Below, piece after piece: positions 1-8,197 of a stretch of 64,000 bases of DNA (position 1 is the stretch's first letter; every line of letters begins with the position of its first letter). Source of the DNA: JAFNAG01 sp963721405 (GTDB lineage Bacteria; Acidobacteriota; UBA6911); the NCBI GenBank assembly GCA_963721405.1, contig CAVRJA010000014.1, forward strand, positions 186,001-250,000. The letters are read 5' to 3'. The notes under the pieces were generated by a model. The model had not been told where the DNA came from. It searched no databases and was given only the letters and a program-made list of their open reading frames with translations. A program made the translations under genes and the position numbers.

Positions 1-24
1 CTTGTTTGATAGCTTCCTACTCAT
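1..24 (-). CDS. Start of a probable antitoxin gene, cut by the window edge
   Basis: An ATG on the minus strand (positions 24-22) opens a frame that runs off the window after eight codons (MSRKLSNK). It overlaps the last codons of the RelE/HigB-like toxin gene at 17-427 by 8 nt. Toxin-first order with a short overlap is usual for HigBA-type modules, so the missing part is probably an XRE-type antitoxin. Only the start is visible, so the product is inferred from position. Confidence 0.35.
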
Positions 25-427
25 GGCTTTGCCTTCGATTTGGATTCTGAAGGACTTCCCGTCGTCGGTCTTCTGCCACTTCGATTGCGTTCGCCGGGTC
101 CAATTTCCGACCCTTCTCGATCGCGCCCAAGAGAAGGGTTAGCTCGACCTCGTTGTCGATTGGTCCCTTGCACAGCATCGGACGTAATTGAACAGTGCCT
201 TTAACGTGAATCTTATAGATTGCGGTGATTTTCCTTCTCGAGTTTTTGAGTGGCCCCGCCAACAGTTTTGTCTGAATGGCCTGTTCCGGACCGATGCGCT
301 CAAGTACTGCTAGTTTTTCATCCAAGAGGGCTTGATCTCTGAGCTGCAAAGAATCCGTCCAGTCAGCGATCACGTTTCGCCCCCTGTGATCGACATAATC
401 ATAAAGATCCCATCGACTCTTCGACAT
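17..427 (-). CDS. RelE/HigB-like toxin (phage Gp49-like family)
   Basis: 136-residue basic protein resembling the Gp49-like branch of the RelE/ParE toxin superfamily, whose members are usually ribosome-dependent mRNA endonucleases. Visible hallmarks are an N-terminal helix with a DWTDSL segment, a beta-rich core (KLLAGPLKNSRRKITAIYKI), and a C-terminal Lys/Arg-rich helix (GAIEKGRKL) before a charged tail. Length fits the 100-135 residues usual for the family. The frame ends inside the start of a partner gene that leaves the window. The DNA just upstream (425-600) is markedly AT-rich and probably holds its promoter. Catalytic residues are not invariant in this family, so activity is not proven by sequence. 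Confidence 0.7.
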   Translation of the reverse strand: MSKSRWDLYDYVDHRGRNVIADWTDSLQLRDQALLDEKLAVLERIGPEQAIQTKLLAGPLKNSRRKITAIYKIHVKGTVQLRPMLCKGPIDNEVELTLLLGAIEKGRKLDPANAIEVAEDRRREVLQNPNRRQSHE

Positions 428-814
428 GATATCACAATATTATTATATATTTCTAGAAGCCCTCTGAAATGAGGTTGCCGGATTCTAAACCAAATTGCGA
501 AGCGGATGCTCAAAAAACGAATGGAGAAAATGTAACGATCCGCTTGTGGGATTTTGTTAGAGCTTGAAAAGACAGCAAAAAGATACCTGTAAGCCATTGA
601 AATATAACTGATAACAATGAACAGAAGATCGCCACCAATCAAATCGATCAGAGCAACACAACAAGCCAAGCTTGACAAGAAAGTCCGATGCTCTGAAGGA
701 TCATCTGCATCTGTTCGGTATCCGAAACCCAAAGTCAATCTTTCCTTGACAAAAAACCGGCCGAATCGGTAATCGAACAAATGGATCTGCTGGTGTGCGT
801 AGCGAATCCGGCGC
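428..814. other. AT-rich intergenic stretch without a convincing gene
   Basis: About 390 bp between the toxin gene and the antitoxin remnant. The part nearest the toxin is a run of A/T that stands out from the GC-rich surroundings and is a plausible promoter for the minus-strand toxin. A minus-strand frame across 370-780 has a composition unlike any recognisable protein. I see no gene here. Confidence 0.4.
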
Positions 815-1072
815 TCAGATGTGTTTTACGGAAAGCTCCATGCGGAGGCCGCCGGTCTTCTGCAGGTGTGCGATTACTTCCAAAAGGTTGCGGGCCTGTG
901 GGTTGCCTTTCGGGCCGAGCATGCGCATGAGGCTCTTTGCCGATTTGTGGGTGAGGCCGCTCAGCTTTTCGAAGCCGATCGTGGCGTTGATGTGATCCCG
1001 AAGAATGGCCTTTCCGGTCTCTAATTCGCCGACGAGGAGGCATTCGACGCCCTCGCGCAAAAACTCGTCCAA
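815..1072 (-). pseudogene. Decayed solitary antitoxin, paralogue of the gene at 6863-7183
   Basis: The 85-residue frame matches the C-terminal three quarters of the intact antitoxin at 6863-7183 almost residue for residue (REGVECLL, INATIGFE, LSGLTHKSAKSLMRMLGPKG, NPQARNLLEVIAHLQKT). The N-terminal quarter is missing in this frame. Upstream, around 1075-1105, a short RIE match to the paralogue lies in another frame, which points to an indel near 1073. No toxin gene follows on the expected side, so this is an orphaned remnant of a HigBA-like module. Nucleotide similarity between the copies is also high. Confidence 0.75.
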
Positions 1073-1266
1073 GCGGGACAGGGGTGACCATCCCTTCTAT
1101 GCGAGGGTCGTAGTTGACGCAACCGGCTTGCTCGGCAAGCAGCTCTATTGCAATCATTTACGGCACTGTTGAGTTTTTTCGCCTTACGAGCAGCACCTCC
1201 GGCAAGAGATTGCTTGTAATATTCGGCATCATTTGATACCATTTGGTAGATCTTATTGGGGGATTC

Positions 1267-3261
1267 ATGGCCGGAGAATGGATGACGCTCGAGGAAACAG
1301 CACGCTATTTGCAGATAGGCAAAACCGCGCTTTATGAACTTGCTAGGGAAGGTACGCTCCCGTCGAACAAGGTCGGCAGCAAATGGCTGTTCAGCAGGCA
1401 GGAGCTCGACGCATGGGTCCGCTCAAATATTCCTCTAGAGCAGTTCTTCATGAAGACTCCCACTAATATTGAAGAAAACTTGCAGCTGCGCGAACCCCAG
1501 GTCGAGGCCTTCAAGCAACTCTACGAATACTTCAAATCTGGGGGGAAAGCAGCGATCATCCAGATACCGGTTGGCTGTGGGAAATCCGGAATCGCGGCGA
1601 TCGCGCCTTTCGGAATCGCGAAAGGACGGGTGTTGGTCATCACGCCCAACCTCACAATCAAGGATGGCATGTTCGAGTCCCTGGACGTCACGAACCGTCA
1701 GAAATGCTTCTGGCGGAAAAGAAACGTGCTCACGGAAGAGGCCATGATTGGTGGCCCTTTTGCCACGACACTCGACACGGGGAATCTGTCAGTGTGCAAA
1801 AAATCGCACTTCGTCGTCTCGAACGTGCAGCAGCTTTCCACAAATCCAGAAAAGTGGCTGCATCAATTTCCGCGCGACTTTTTTGACTTGATTATCGTCG
1901 ATGAGGCGCACCATTCGCCGGCGGACAGTTGGCGAAAAGTGCGGGAGTATTTCGCTGGCGCCCGCATCATCAACATGACCGCGACACCCTTCCGAGGAGA
2001 CGCCCAGGAGATCGAAGGCGATCTGGTCTATCGCTATCCCTTCAAGAAAGCTACGTTTAATGGCTACATCAAGCGAGTAACTGCGTCTTATGCCGCGCCT
2101 ACAGAGCTTGAATTCACCGCACGCGGCGAAACAAGGATATATACTCTCGATGAAGTGTTGGCCATGAAGGAGAAGGACTGGTTCAGCCGCGGCATTGCCC
2201 TCTCAGATCCGTGCAATCAGACGATTGTCGACAATAGCCTGCAAAAACTGGAGCAGCTCAGGGAAACCGGGACACCGCATCAGTTGATTGCGGTCGCCTG
2301 CAGCGTGGACCATGCTCGCAAGATCGTGGGAATGTATCAGGCGCGCAACTTCCATGCCGACCTCATTTACAGCGAGATGGATGAGGACAAAAAGGCCGAG
2401 GTGAAACGTCGCCTTACGAGCGGCGAACTCGACTGCATAGTGCAGGTCCAGATGCTCAGCGAAGGCTTCGACCACCCGAAGCTGAGCGTTGCCGCCATCT
2501 TCCGGCCGTTCCGCACGCTTGCCCCGTACATCCAGTTTGTGGGGCGTATTTTGCGGGTCATCGTCCAGAACAGCCCAGGCCACCCCGATAATTACGGCCA
2601 TATCGTTACTCATGCCGGCATGAACCTCGACGAGAGGCTTCGAGAATTCAAATTGTTCGAAAGTGACGATCAGAAGTTTTGGGAAGAAGTCCTCGGCGGG
2701 AAAGAGCCGGAGCCACCTGCTCATGTAAAGAGCGGAGAGGCACGGATGAAACTGTCTGAGCCGGCGATTGTGAACTATGAGATTGTCGACTCTTTGATCG
2801 AGGAGCAATTTACATCTGCAGAGCAAGAGGACATTATCAAAGAGCTTCGGGAAAAACTCGAATCTCTCGGCCTGGACCCTGAAAAGGCGGAGGAGATCGT
2901 CCTTGCTAAGTCAAGCACCAGAACGACGTCGAAAGCGGCCCAACCTTATCAGGTGCTTCCTCAGCGGGAATGGGAAACAAGGAAGAAGGGGCTGAACAAC
3001 CAGGTAAACCGGGCGGCCAATCTTCTCGTTAACAGGTTGGAAATCAACCGGAGCGGCCGGGAGCTGATAAACACGGGCGTCCCGGCGACAAACAATTTTG
3101 TGGCTTGCGTTACCCTGATAAACAAAGAGCTCAAGAAAAAATGTCCCAAACCACGGAATGCATGGAGCACGGAACAATTCGAAGCGGCTGTTGTTGACTT
3201 GGAAGATATCCTCAATACACTGACACGCAGATACAAGGGGCTGCTGAATGACAAAGCCTAA
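1267..3261 (+). CDS. SF2 DEAD/DEAH helicase with N-terminal excisionase-type HTH
   Basis: The first ~55 residues form an excisionase/MerR-like winged helix (MTLEETARYLQIGKTALYEL, then VGSKWLF), a DNA-binding module rarely fused to helicases. An SF2 motor of the ResIII/type III restriction kind follows: Walker A PVGCGKSG near residue 102, DEAH near 212, TATPFR near 237 and motif VI QFVGRILR near 422. The last ~200 residues are charged, helical and match nothing I recognise. The ATG at 1267 has a GGGGGA ribosome site 7 nt upstream and is preferred to the upstream in-frame codon at 1243. No nuclease or methylase motif is visible. The next gene overlaps by 14 nt, suggesting a two-gene operon. A role in mobile-element defence is inferred from domains and setting. 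Confidence 0.85.
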   Translation: MAGEWMTLEETARYLQIGKTALYELAREGTLPSNKVGSKWLFSRQELDAWVRSNIPLEQFFMKTPTNIEENLQLREPQVEAFKQLYEYFKSGGKAAIIQIPVGCGKSGIAAIAPFGIAKGRVLVITPNLTIKDGMFESLDVTNRQKCFWRKRNVLTEEAMIGGPFATTLDTGNLSVCKKSHFVVSNVQQLSTNPEKWLHQFPRDFFDLIIVDEAHHSPADSWRKVREYFAGARIINMTATPFRGDAQEIEGDLVYRYPFKKATFNGYIKRVTASYAAPTELEFTARGETRIYTLDEVLAMKEKDWFSRGIALSDPCNQTIVDNSLQKLEQLRETGTPHQLIAVACSVDHARKIVGMYQARNFHADLIYSEMDEDKKAEVKRRLTSGELDCIVQVQMLSEGFDHPKLSVAAIFRPFRTLAPYIQFVGRILRVIVQNSPGHPDNYGHIVTHAGMNLDERLREFKLFESDDQKFWEEVLGGKEPEPPAHVKSGEARMKLSEPAIVNYEIVDSLIEEQFTSAEQEDIIKELREKLESLGLDPEKAEEIVLAKSSTRTTSKAAQPYQVLPQREWETRKKGLNNQVNRAANLLVNRLEINRSGRELINTGVPATNNFVACVTLINKELKKKCPKPRNAWSTEQFEAAVVDLEDILNTLTRRYKGLLNDKA

Positions 3262-3532
3262 GGGTAAAACCCCATCTCTGTTGTCCATATCTACTGGAGC
3301 ACCTGAACTTCACAAATGTGGGAGAGCAACGCATTGCGACCGTTGCGACTCGGAGGTCCCAACGGATCACATGTGCTTTCAGATACCAAAGTTAAAAAAC
3401 GGCTTCATAAGAAAACCTATTTTCTGCCTCGACTGTACAGTAGCTATCATTGAACAAACCAAGGCGGAATTGGCTGAAGTCGAGAAGGATGTTGGTGCAC
3501 AGCGTCAGCGTATCCGAACTACATCAGCCTGA
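3248..3532 (+). CDS. Small cysteine-rich protein coupled to the helicase
   Basis: 94 residues, start overlapping the end of the helicase gene by 14 nt, which implies translational coupling. It contains a CDRCDSEVP knuckle, a third Cys (HMCFQI) and a CLDC pair, a plausible two-knuckle zinc ribbon, followed by a helical tail (KAELAEVEKDVG). I do not recognise the family. The overlap and zinc-finger appearance suggest it binds nucleic acid or the helicase. It could be a specificity factor for that enzyme, but nothing in the sequence proves it. Confidence 0.65.
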   Translation: MTKPKGKTPSLLSISTGAPELHKCGRATHCDRCDSEVPTDHMCFQIPKLKNGFIRKPIFCLDCTVAIIEQTKAELAEVEKDVGAQRQRIRTTSA

Positions 3533-3694
3533 ACCGCAGGAAAGGCCTGTGGAAAGCTGGGGACCCTGCCCGGTTCCGCAGCCGAATATTCGGGAACGTG
3601 TCCTCCACGGGACCCAAAACCAGGCAGCGTCTCCAGTTTCCGTCGATGAAGGGCGTTTCGACAAAGCGAAATCAAGCGTGGGCAACGGTAAGAT

Positions 3695-4573
3695 ATGAAC
3701 CATCGTCACGAAGGCGGAGCCAGGCATCCCGCTCAGGAAGATCACCAGGCTCGTTCCGACTTTGTTCGGGAGTTGGTGCAGCGCTGCCACGACGACGATG
3801 TCATACCGGCTGCATATTCGACCGAAATCCCAAGGACGATTGTGCAATTCTGGGACGACCTGAATCAACTGCCGATCGACGTTAGGGAGTGCATCCAGTC
3901 ATGGCGGAAGCTCGAGGCGCAGGGCTTTGAGTTGCTCCTGTTCGACGGTGACGGAGCAAGAGACTTTATCGCGCGGAAGCTAGGCTCACGCTACGAAGAG
4001 GCCTACAGCAAGTGCTATCACCCTGCGATGCAGTCAGACTACTTTCGTCTCTGCTACATCCTCATTGAGGGCGGCTGCTATCTGGATGCCGACGACGTCT
4101 ATCATGGGTCTGCGATTGAACACTTGTTTGGCGACGGTCGATTGAGGATACAACCTCTATGCTACGACGTCTCGACGAACCAGATGATACCGCCTTCAGT
4201 CTTCACCGAGCCAGGTGCAAACGCCTCAACGTGGATCTTCTACTTCAACAATAATCCGCTGCTTGCGGCGCGCGGGCACCCTATCCTAAAGCGAGCGCTC
4301 ACAAGAGCCACCGAAGGCCTTGAGCGACCTGCATCAGGTGAGCTGCCAGAAATCCAGTCAAGCACGGGCCCCGGAAACCTCACGAAATCGGTCTTCGACC
4401 TTGCGACGGAACACCGCGACATCGAAGACACCTTGCTCGTGCTAGGTGGCTGGGAAGATGTCGCAACCAGCAGATGGCCGCTCAGCTACAGACGCGACAC
4501 GAGGAACTGGAGGCTCTCGAACCAGCTAGAATATCGAGGACAAAGGCGCGAGGCGTGCGAAGGGTGGCGATGA
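3695..4573 (+). CDS. GT32-like sugar-binding DXD glycosyltransferase
   Basis: 292 residues of the Gly_transf_sug (GT32/OCH1-like) type: an IPRTIVQFWDD opening, a QSDYFRLCYILIEGG helix and the metal/nucleotide-sugar motif YLDADDVYHG. These enzymes transfer sugars from nucleotide donors to glycans or lipids at the cytoplasmic side of the membrane. No signal peptide or membrane segment is visible. The next gene, a GT25 enzyme, starts immediately after the stop codon, so the two are probably cotranscribed in a surface-polysaccharide cluster. The ribosome site is weak and the first ~35 residues are low complexity, so the true start may lie slightly downstream. Confidence 0.8.
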   Translation: MNHRHEGGARHPAQEDHQARSDFVRELVQRCHDDDVIPAAYSTEIPRTIVQFWDDLNQLPIDVRECIQSWRKLEAQGFELLLFDGDGARDFIARKLGSRYEEAYSKCYHPAMQSDYFRLCYILIEGGCYLDADDVYHGSAIEHLFGDGRLRIQPLCYDVSTNQMIPPSVFTEPGANASTWIFYFNNNPLLAARGHPILKRALTRATEGLERPASGELPEIQSSTGPGNLTKSVFDLATEHRDIEDTLLVLGGWEDVATSRWPLSYRRDTRNWRLSNQLEYRGQRREACEGWR

Positions 4574-5614
4574 ATGAACCTGTCAAGGCCATTGCTGGCA
4601 CCTGCAAAGCTCCTCTATAGCATCGGCTTGAAGAGCCGGAGGCTGCTGCCACGGCAGCAGTGCCATACATTCGGACCATCGACCGAGTCCGAACGGCTCA
4701 GGATTGAACGAATCTATGTCATCAATCTCGATCGTCAACCAGACCGCTGGGCCGATATGAGTCGGGAACTTAGCCAAGTATTGGATTCGTCGCGAGCCAC
4801 TCTCACGAAGCGAACCGTACGATACCCTGCTGTCGACGCCAGGAGCTTCCCGCAGCCGCCGCTTGAGGAGGAGGTCGACCCTTTCTATACTCTCGGGGAC
4901 CAGCTCTTCGTGGAGCCCCAACCGCGCGCCCTGCCGGACCGACTGGAGCTCGATCGCCCGATTCGAATGAGTCAACCCGAAATCGCGGTGGCGCGCTCAC
5001 ACATCGGCGTTTGGCGCCGAATCGCTGCGGGCGAACACCCATACGCGCTCGTTCTCGAGGACGATGTTTGGTTCCGGCGAGGATTTGCTCGACATCTCGA
5101 TCGGGCGTGGGCAGAAATAGACGCCGAAGGCGGTGCGACGCAGCGATTCGACATTCTTTATTTGTCATACAAGGAAGTGAAGCACGGGGCCCAGAAGACC
5201 TTTGTGTCCCGCAGCGTCTTCCGGCCGGTGCGAGGGCTGTGGTACCTTTCCGGATACGTTCTCTCGCGCGAGGGTGCCGCGAAGCTACTTACACTCTTGC
5301 CTTGTCGAGGGCCCGTGGACCTGTGGATTAACCACCAGTTCGGAGCACTTGATGTGCGGGCAACCAAGCGGTCTATCATCAGTCAACGACGCGATGGTGG
5401 TTCCACCAACTCCTATTCCATCCTCCCAGCACTGACCAAGATTGGCGTTCTCGATAGCGAGGGCGAGTCGCTCTTTCGGATTCGCCCAGAGGAGCGGCCG
5501 GTTTTCGCCTTCGGAGCTGAGGGCTCCGGGCTCTCATCACTTGCCATGGCCCTCTCAATGCTCGGGTACAGGTGCTGCAGTGATCTTCAAGAACCTTCCA
5601 GCGACGGAACTTGA
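4574..5614 (+). CDS. GT25-family glycosyltransferase, N-terminal part of a frameshifted fusion
   Basis: Family 25 (LPS/collagen-type) glycosyltransferase: IERIYVINLDRQPDRW opening, the SHIGVWRRI helix and the acidic motif ALVLEDDVWF. After ~290 residues the frame enters a P-loop-like segment (FAFGAEGSGLSSLAMALSML, then GYRCCSD), the usual start of a sulfotransferase-like fold, and stops soon afterwards. The rest of that fold continues in another frame from about 5580 (see 5580-6740). One extra base near 5575-5585 would explain the break. Read through, the protein would join GT25, a sulfotransferase-like domain and GH16. Either a frameshift mutation, a sequencing error, or two separate proteins remain possible. 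Confidence 0.8.
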   Translation: MNLSRPLLAPAKLLYSIGLKSRRLLPRQQCHTFGPSTESERLRIERIYVINLDRQPDRWADMSRELSQVLDSSRATLTKRTVRYPAVDARSFPQPPLEEEVDPFYTLGDQLFVEPQPRALPDRLELDRPIRMSQPEIAVARSHIGVWRRIAAGEHPYALVLEDDVWFRRGFARHLDRAWAEIDAEGGATQRFDILYLSYKEVKHGAQKTFVSRSVFRPVRGLWYLSGYVLSREGAAKLLTLLPCRGPVDLWINHQFGALDVRATKRSIISQRRDGGSTNSYSILPALTKIGVLDSEGESLFRIRPEERPVFAFGAEGSGLSSLAMALSMLGYRCCSDLQEPSSDGT

Positions 5615-6740
5615 GCATCTTCTCGCAGGACGTTCCGATCGGGTGTTCGACGCTTACGTGAACATCGGATCTTTGCAGGCGAAGATGAGATCGCTAGGGG
5701 AGCGATACCCACGGGCCAAATTCATCATCACGACGAGCCAAGACGGGAGTTCCAACACCAGCACGCCGCACATCGTGGAGGGCGTGAGCGGCCGCAACGT
5801 TGCTGTGTTGCCCGCAGAGGCTGGCAATAAATGGAAGGTTGTCTGTGAGCATCTGAGGTGCCCTCCGCCCACTTGCCTGTTCCCGGAGATTACAGAGGTT
5901 GGTCAGCATCGGCTGCTGGCTGCGGGCGTGGATCCTAGTCCGGTCGCGGCCCAAAAGGACGCCAAGCGCGATAGATCGCCCTGGGTGGTAGAGTCCCGTT
6001 GGGGATGGAGAGGCATTCGTTCTGTCCCTGCAGCCAATTTGTCGAGGAGAATCGGAGCCCACGTGAGCTTCAATAATCAATTAGAGAATCTTGATGCAAA
6101 GCGCTGGTTCCTGAGGGATGACACCTTTGCCGGTAACCTGGCGCTGTTTCGTCCCTCTAACGTTGAGTTGTGTGCCGGGATTGGGGCTGTGCTAACTGTG
6201 AAGAGGGAATCACTCGGTGTTCGGGACTACAGTGCAGCTTGCATCTCGAGTCGCGACCGGTTTCTGTTTGGAAGGTTTGAGGCCTACTTGAAGGCGACGA
6301 AGGTGCCCGGCATCGTCACTGGGTTCTTTCTGCATCGCGACTCGCCGCGGCAAGAAATCGATGTTGAAATCGTAGGAAGACGGTCAGATCGTCTCCTGGT
6401 CAATGTCTTCTATAATCCTGGTGGCGAAGGGGCGAGCTTCGACTATGGGTACAGGGGCTCACCAAGTTGGATTGAACTTGGCTTCGATGCGTCAGAGTCC
6501 GTGCATCGGTATGCCATCGAATGGGACCCCTGTCAAATAAGGTGGCTGGTTGATGAGCATCTCATTCACGAGCGGACTAACTGGGACCCGACGCCGATTC
6601 CTCAGCTTCCGATGACCCTGCATGTCAACAACTGGCCATCCCGCTCGCGGGAGTTGGCGGGGCGGCTGGCCGACCGACGTCTCCCAGCGACCGCTGTGGC
6701 GAGGTCGATTGTCGTGGAGGCGAGCTTGGCTGGAACCTAG
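5580..6740 (+). CDS. Sulfotransferase-like remainder plus GH16-type glycan-binding/hydrolase domain
   Basis: The first ~110 residues (LPATELEHLLAGRSDRVFDA, then RYPRAKFIITT) continue the sulfotransferase-like fold begun in the preceding frame. The last ~200 residues are a GH16 concanavalin-like domain: FLFGRFEAYLKA, the catalytic ExDxE strand as QEIDVEIVG, and HRYAIEWDPCQIRWLVD. GH16 enzymes cut or remodel beta-glucans and galactans. The GTG at 5580 could start it alone, but the lack of a ribosome site and the split fold favour a frameshift. No signal peptide is visible, so action in the cytoplasm on a precursor glycan is possible. A strong convergent hairpin follows the stop. Confidence 0.7.
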   Translation: MIFKNLPATELEHLLAGRSDRVFDAYVNIGSLQAKMRSLGERYPRAKFIITTSQDGSSNTSTPHIVEGVSGRNVAVLPAEAGNKWKVVCEHLRCPPPTCLFPEITEVGQHRLLAAGVDPSPVAAQKDAKRDRSPWVVESRWGWRGIRSVPAANLSRRIGAHVSFNNQLENLDAKRWFLRDDTFAGNLALFRPSNVELCAGIGAVLTVKRESLGVRDYSAACISSRDRFLFGRFEAYLKATKVPGIVTGFFLHRDSPRQEIDVEIVGRRSDRLLVNVFYNPGGEGASFDYGYRGSPSWIELGFDASESVHRYAIEWDPCQIRWLVDEHLIHERTNWDPTPIPQLPMTLHVNNWPSRSRELAGRLADRRLPATAVARSIVVEASLAGT

Positions 6741-6803
6741 AGAATGGGGTCGGTGGATGGGTAGCGCTGGGCCAGAGGTGTCCGCCTAGGGATAGCTATG
6801 CCC

Positions 6804-6862
6804 AAAAACGGGGTCGCGATAGGGGCGGCGGGCAACCGCCGTCCCTACCGCGACCCCGTTTT
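6804..6862. terminator. Long GC-rich hairpin between convergent genes
   Basis: Arms starting AAAAACGGGGTCGCGATAGG and its near-perfect complement (CCTACCGCGACCCCGTTTT) enclose an inner CGGCGG/CCGCCG stem with a GCAA tetraloop. It is flanked by A and T runs, sits between the plus-strand GH16 gene and the minus-strand antitoxin gene, and so is a good bidirectional terminator. Its length and symmetry also suit a dispersed palindromic repeat. Confidence 0.75.
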
Positions 6863-7183
6863 CTAGACGTGTTTCAGGGAGAGCTCCATACGGACGCGGC
6901 TGGTTTTCTGAAGGTGTGCGATTACCTCCAAAAGATTACGGGCCTGCGGATTTCCCTTCGGACCGAGCATGCGCATGAGGCTCTTTGCCGACTTGTGAGT
7001 GAGGCCGCTCAGCCTTTCGAAGCCAATCGTGGCGTTGATGTAATCGCGCAAAATGGCCTTACCGGTCTCCAGCTCGCCGGCGAGCAGGCATTCGACTCCC
7101 TCGCGCAGAAGCTCGTCCCGAAAGGCCGGATCGCTTTCGATGCGGGCTTGAATGGTTTCCTTAAAATCGCGCGTCAGAGGCAT
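6863..7183 (-). CDS. HigA-like antitoxin
   Basis: 106 residues: a helical start (MPLTRDFKETIQARIESDPA) and a helix-turn-helix-like core (FERLSGLTHKSAKSLMRMLG, then NPQARNLLEVI) typical of the antitoxins paired with short HigB/RelE-like killers. It neutralises the toxin encoded just upstream at 7186-7515 and probably represses the operon. The start at 7183 is chosen because an AGGGAG ribosome site lies ~8 nt upstream, inside the toxin gene's end; the two genes are 2 nt apart. A near-identical but truncated paralogue lies at 815-1072. Confidence 0.85.
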   Translation of the reverse strand: MPLTRDFKETIQARIESDPAFRDELLREGVECLLAGELETGKAILRDYINATIGFERLSGLTHKSAKSLMRMLGPKGNPQARNLLEVIAHLQKTSRVRMELSLKHV

Positions 7184-7185
7184 AG

Positions 7186-7515
7186 TTATATCTCCCTGGC
7201 TTTGCGCTCTTTGTAGTCTTTCCAACGTTCATGGGCGATCTTGATATCTGTGTCCTGGTGTTTTTTTGTTCCGCCGCCGACCAGGATAACGAGCGCATCT
7301 CCATCTTTCCCGAAATAGATCCGATAACCGGGGCCGAAATCAATTCGGCATTCAAAGACGCCGGCACCAACTCCCTGCGTGTTCGAAAAATTCCCGTGCT
7401 CGATCCGAACCAGAGAGGTGGTCACCTTTGCCGCTGCCGGTGCATTGAGTCCGCTGAACCACTTCGCAAAAGGGCTGCTACCTTTAGAATCAAGGTACTC
7501 CCTGATCGTGATCAT
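7186..7515 (-). CDS. RelE/ParE-superfamily toxin (addiction-module killer)
   Basis: 109 residues from the ATG at 7515 (MITIREYLDSKGSSPFAKWF). The conserved core GVFECRIDFGPGYRIYFG is the signature strand pair of the HigB-like 'addiction module killer' family, and it ends in a basic helix (HERWKDYKERKAREI). Members usually act as ribosome-dependent endoribonucleases. First gene of a toxin-antitoxin pair, with the antitoxin following. Upstream in-frame codons (to 7608) add a hydrophobic stretch not seen in the family, so 7515 is preferred. Region 7516-7636 upstream is probably its promoter. Confidence 0.85.
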   Translation of the reverse strand: MITIREYLDSKGSSPFAKWFSGLNAPAAAKVTTSLVRIEHGNFSNTQGVGAGVFECRIDFGPGYRIYFGKDGDALVILVGGGTKKHQDTDIKIAHERWKDYKERKAREI

Positions 7516-7636
7516 GATACATAGTAACACTAATGTTACCATTGAGACAAGCTTAATGATTTGAACAGGTAGATCGCCCAGGGGATCAGTCCTGAGCAGG
7601 CTGAGCATTGATGACGAGCGGGGGGGAAGCTGCCCC

Positions 7637-8197
7637 TCAGGGCAGCCGGCCGGCGTTGGCGAAGCTGTAATTGCCGAGTTCGCCGATGATGACGTGGTCG
7701 AGCAGCTTGATGCCGAGGATTTCGCCGGCCTTCTTCATGCGTTCGGTCATTTGGACGTCTTCCTGGCTGGGAGCCGGATCGCCGGAGGGGTGATTGTGGA
7801 CCAGGATGATCGACGCGGCGTTGGCCAGGATTGCTGCCTTGAACAGCTCCCGCGGGTGCGCGCAGGACTGATTGAGCGTGCCCACGGAAACCACGTCCAT
7901 GCCGATGATGAAATTCTTCGTGTTCAGCAACATGCAGATGAGCCGCTCCCGATCGGCCTTGAGGAGCTCGTCCTTGAGAATCGCGACGACATGATCGGAA
8001 TTGTGAACCGAACGGCGCTCGGCGACTTTGATCGTCCGTTCCCGTACCAGCTCGATGCGATAAACCGGAATGTATTGCTTTGACGGCGCCCGTTTGGGCT
8101 GACCGGCCGGAATTGCAGTTGACGATGCATTGCAGGTTGTGTCTGGATCGGCAGCTTCGAAGAGTGACGGATTTGAGGTGGCTCGCTTCTGATTCAT
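7637..8197 (-). CDS. RadC-like JAB/MPN domain protein
   Basis: 186 residues from the ATG at 8197, which has a GGAGA site ~7 nt upstream. The C-terminal ~125 residues are a RadC-type JAB domain with the metal motif HNHPSGDPAPSQED. The helix-hairpin-helix part of chromosomal RadC is replaced by ~55 disordered residues. Such short forms (YeeS/YkfG-like) are common on islands and prophages. The biochemical role is unsettled; the older link with DNA repair is weak. It does not belong to the ubiquitin-like operon at 16.9-21 kb, which has its own JAB domain. Confidence 0.85.
   Translation of the reverse strand: MNQKRATSNPSLFEAADPDTTCNASSTAIPAGQPKRAPSKQYIPVYRIELVRERTIKVAERRSVHNSDHVVAILKDELLKADRERLICMLLNTKNFIIGMDVVSVGTLNQSCAHPRELFKAAILANAASIILVHNHPSGDPAPSQEDVQMTERMKKAGEILGIKLLDHVIIGELGNYSFANAGRLP

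Noticed and set aside
370..780. Minus-strand frame next to the first toxin
   Set aside because: Overlaps the toxin gene and has no protein-like pattern; AT-rich spacer is more likely.
7637..8197. RadC-like gene as a member of the ubiquitin-like operon
   Set aside because: It is 8.7 kb away with the CHAT operon in between, and the operon has its own JAB domain.
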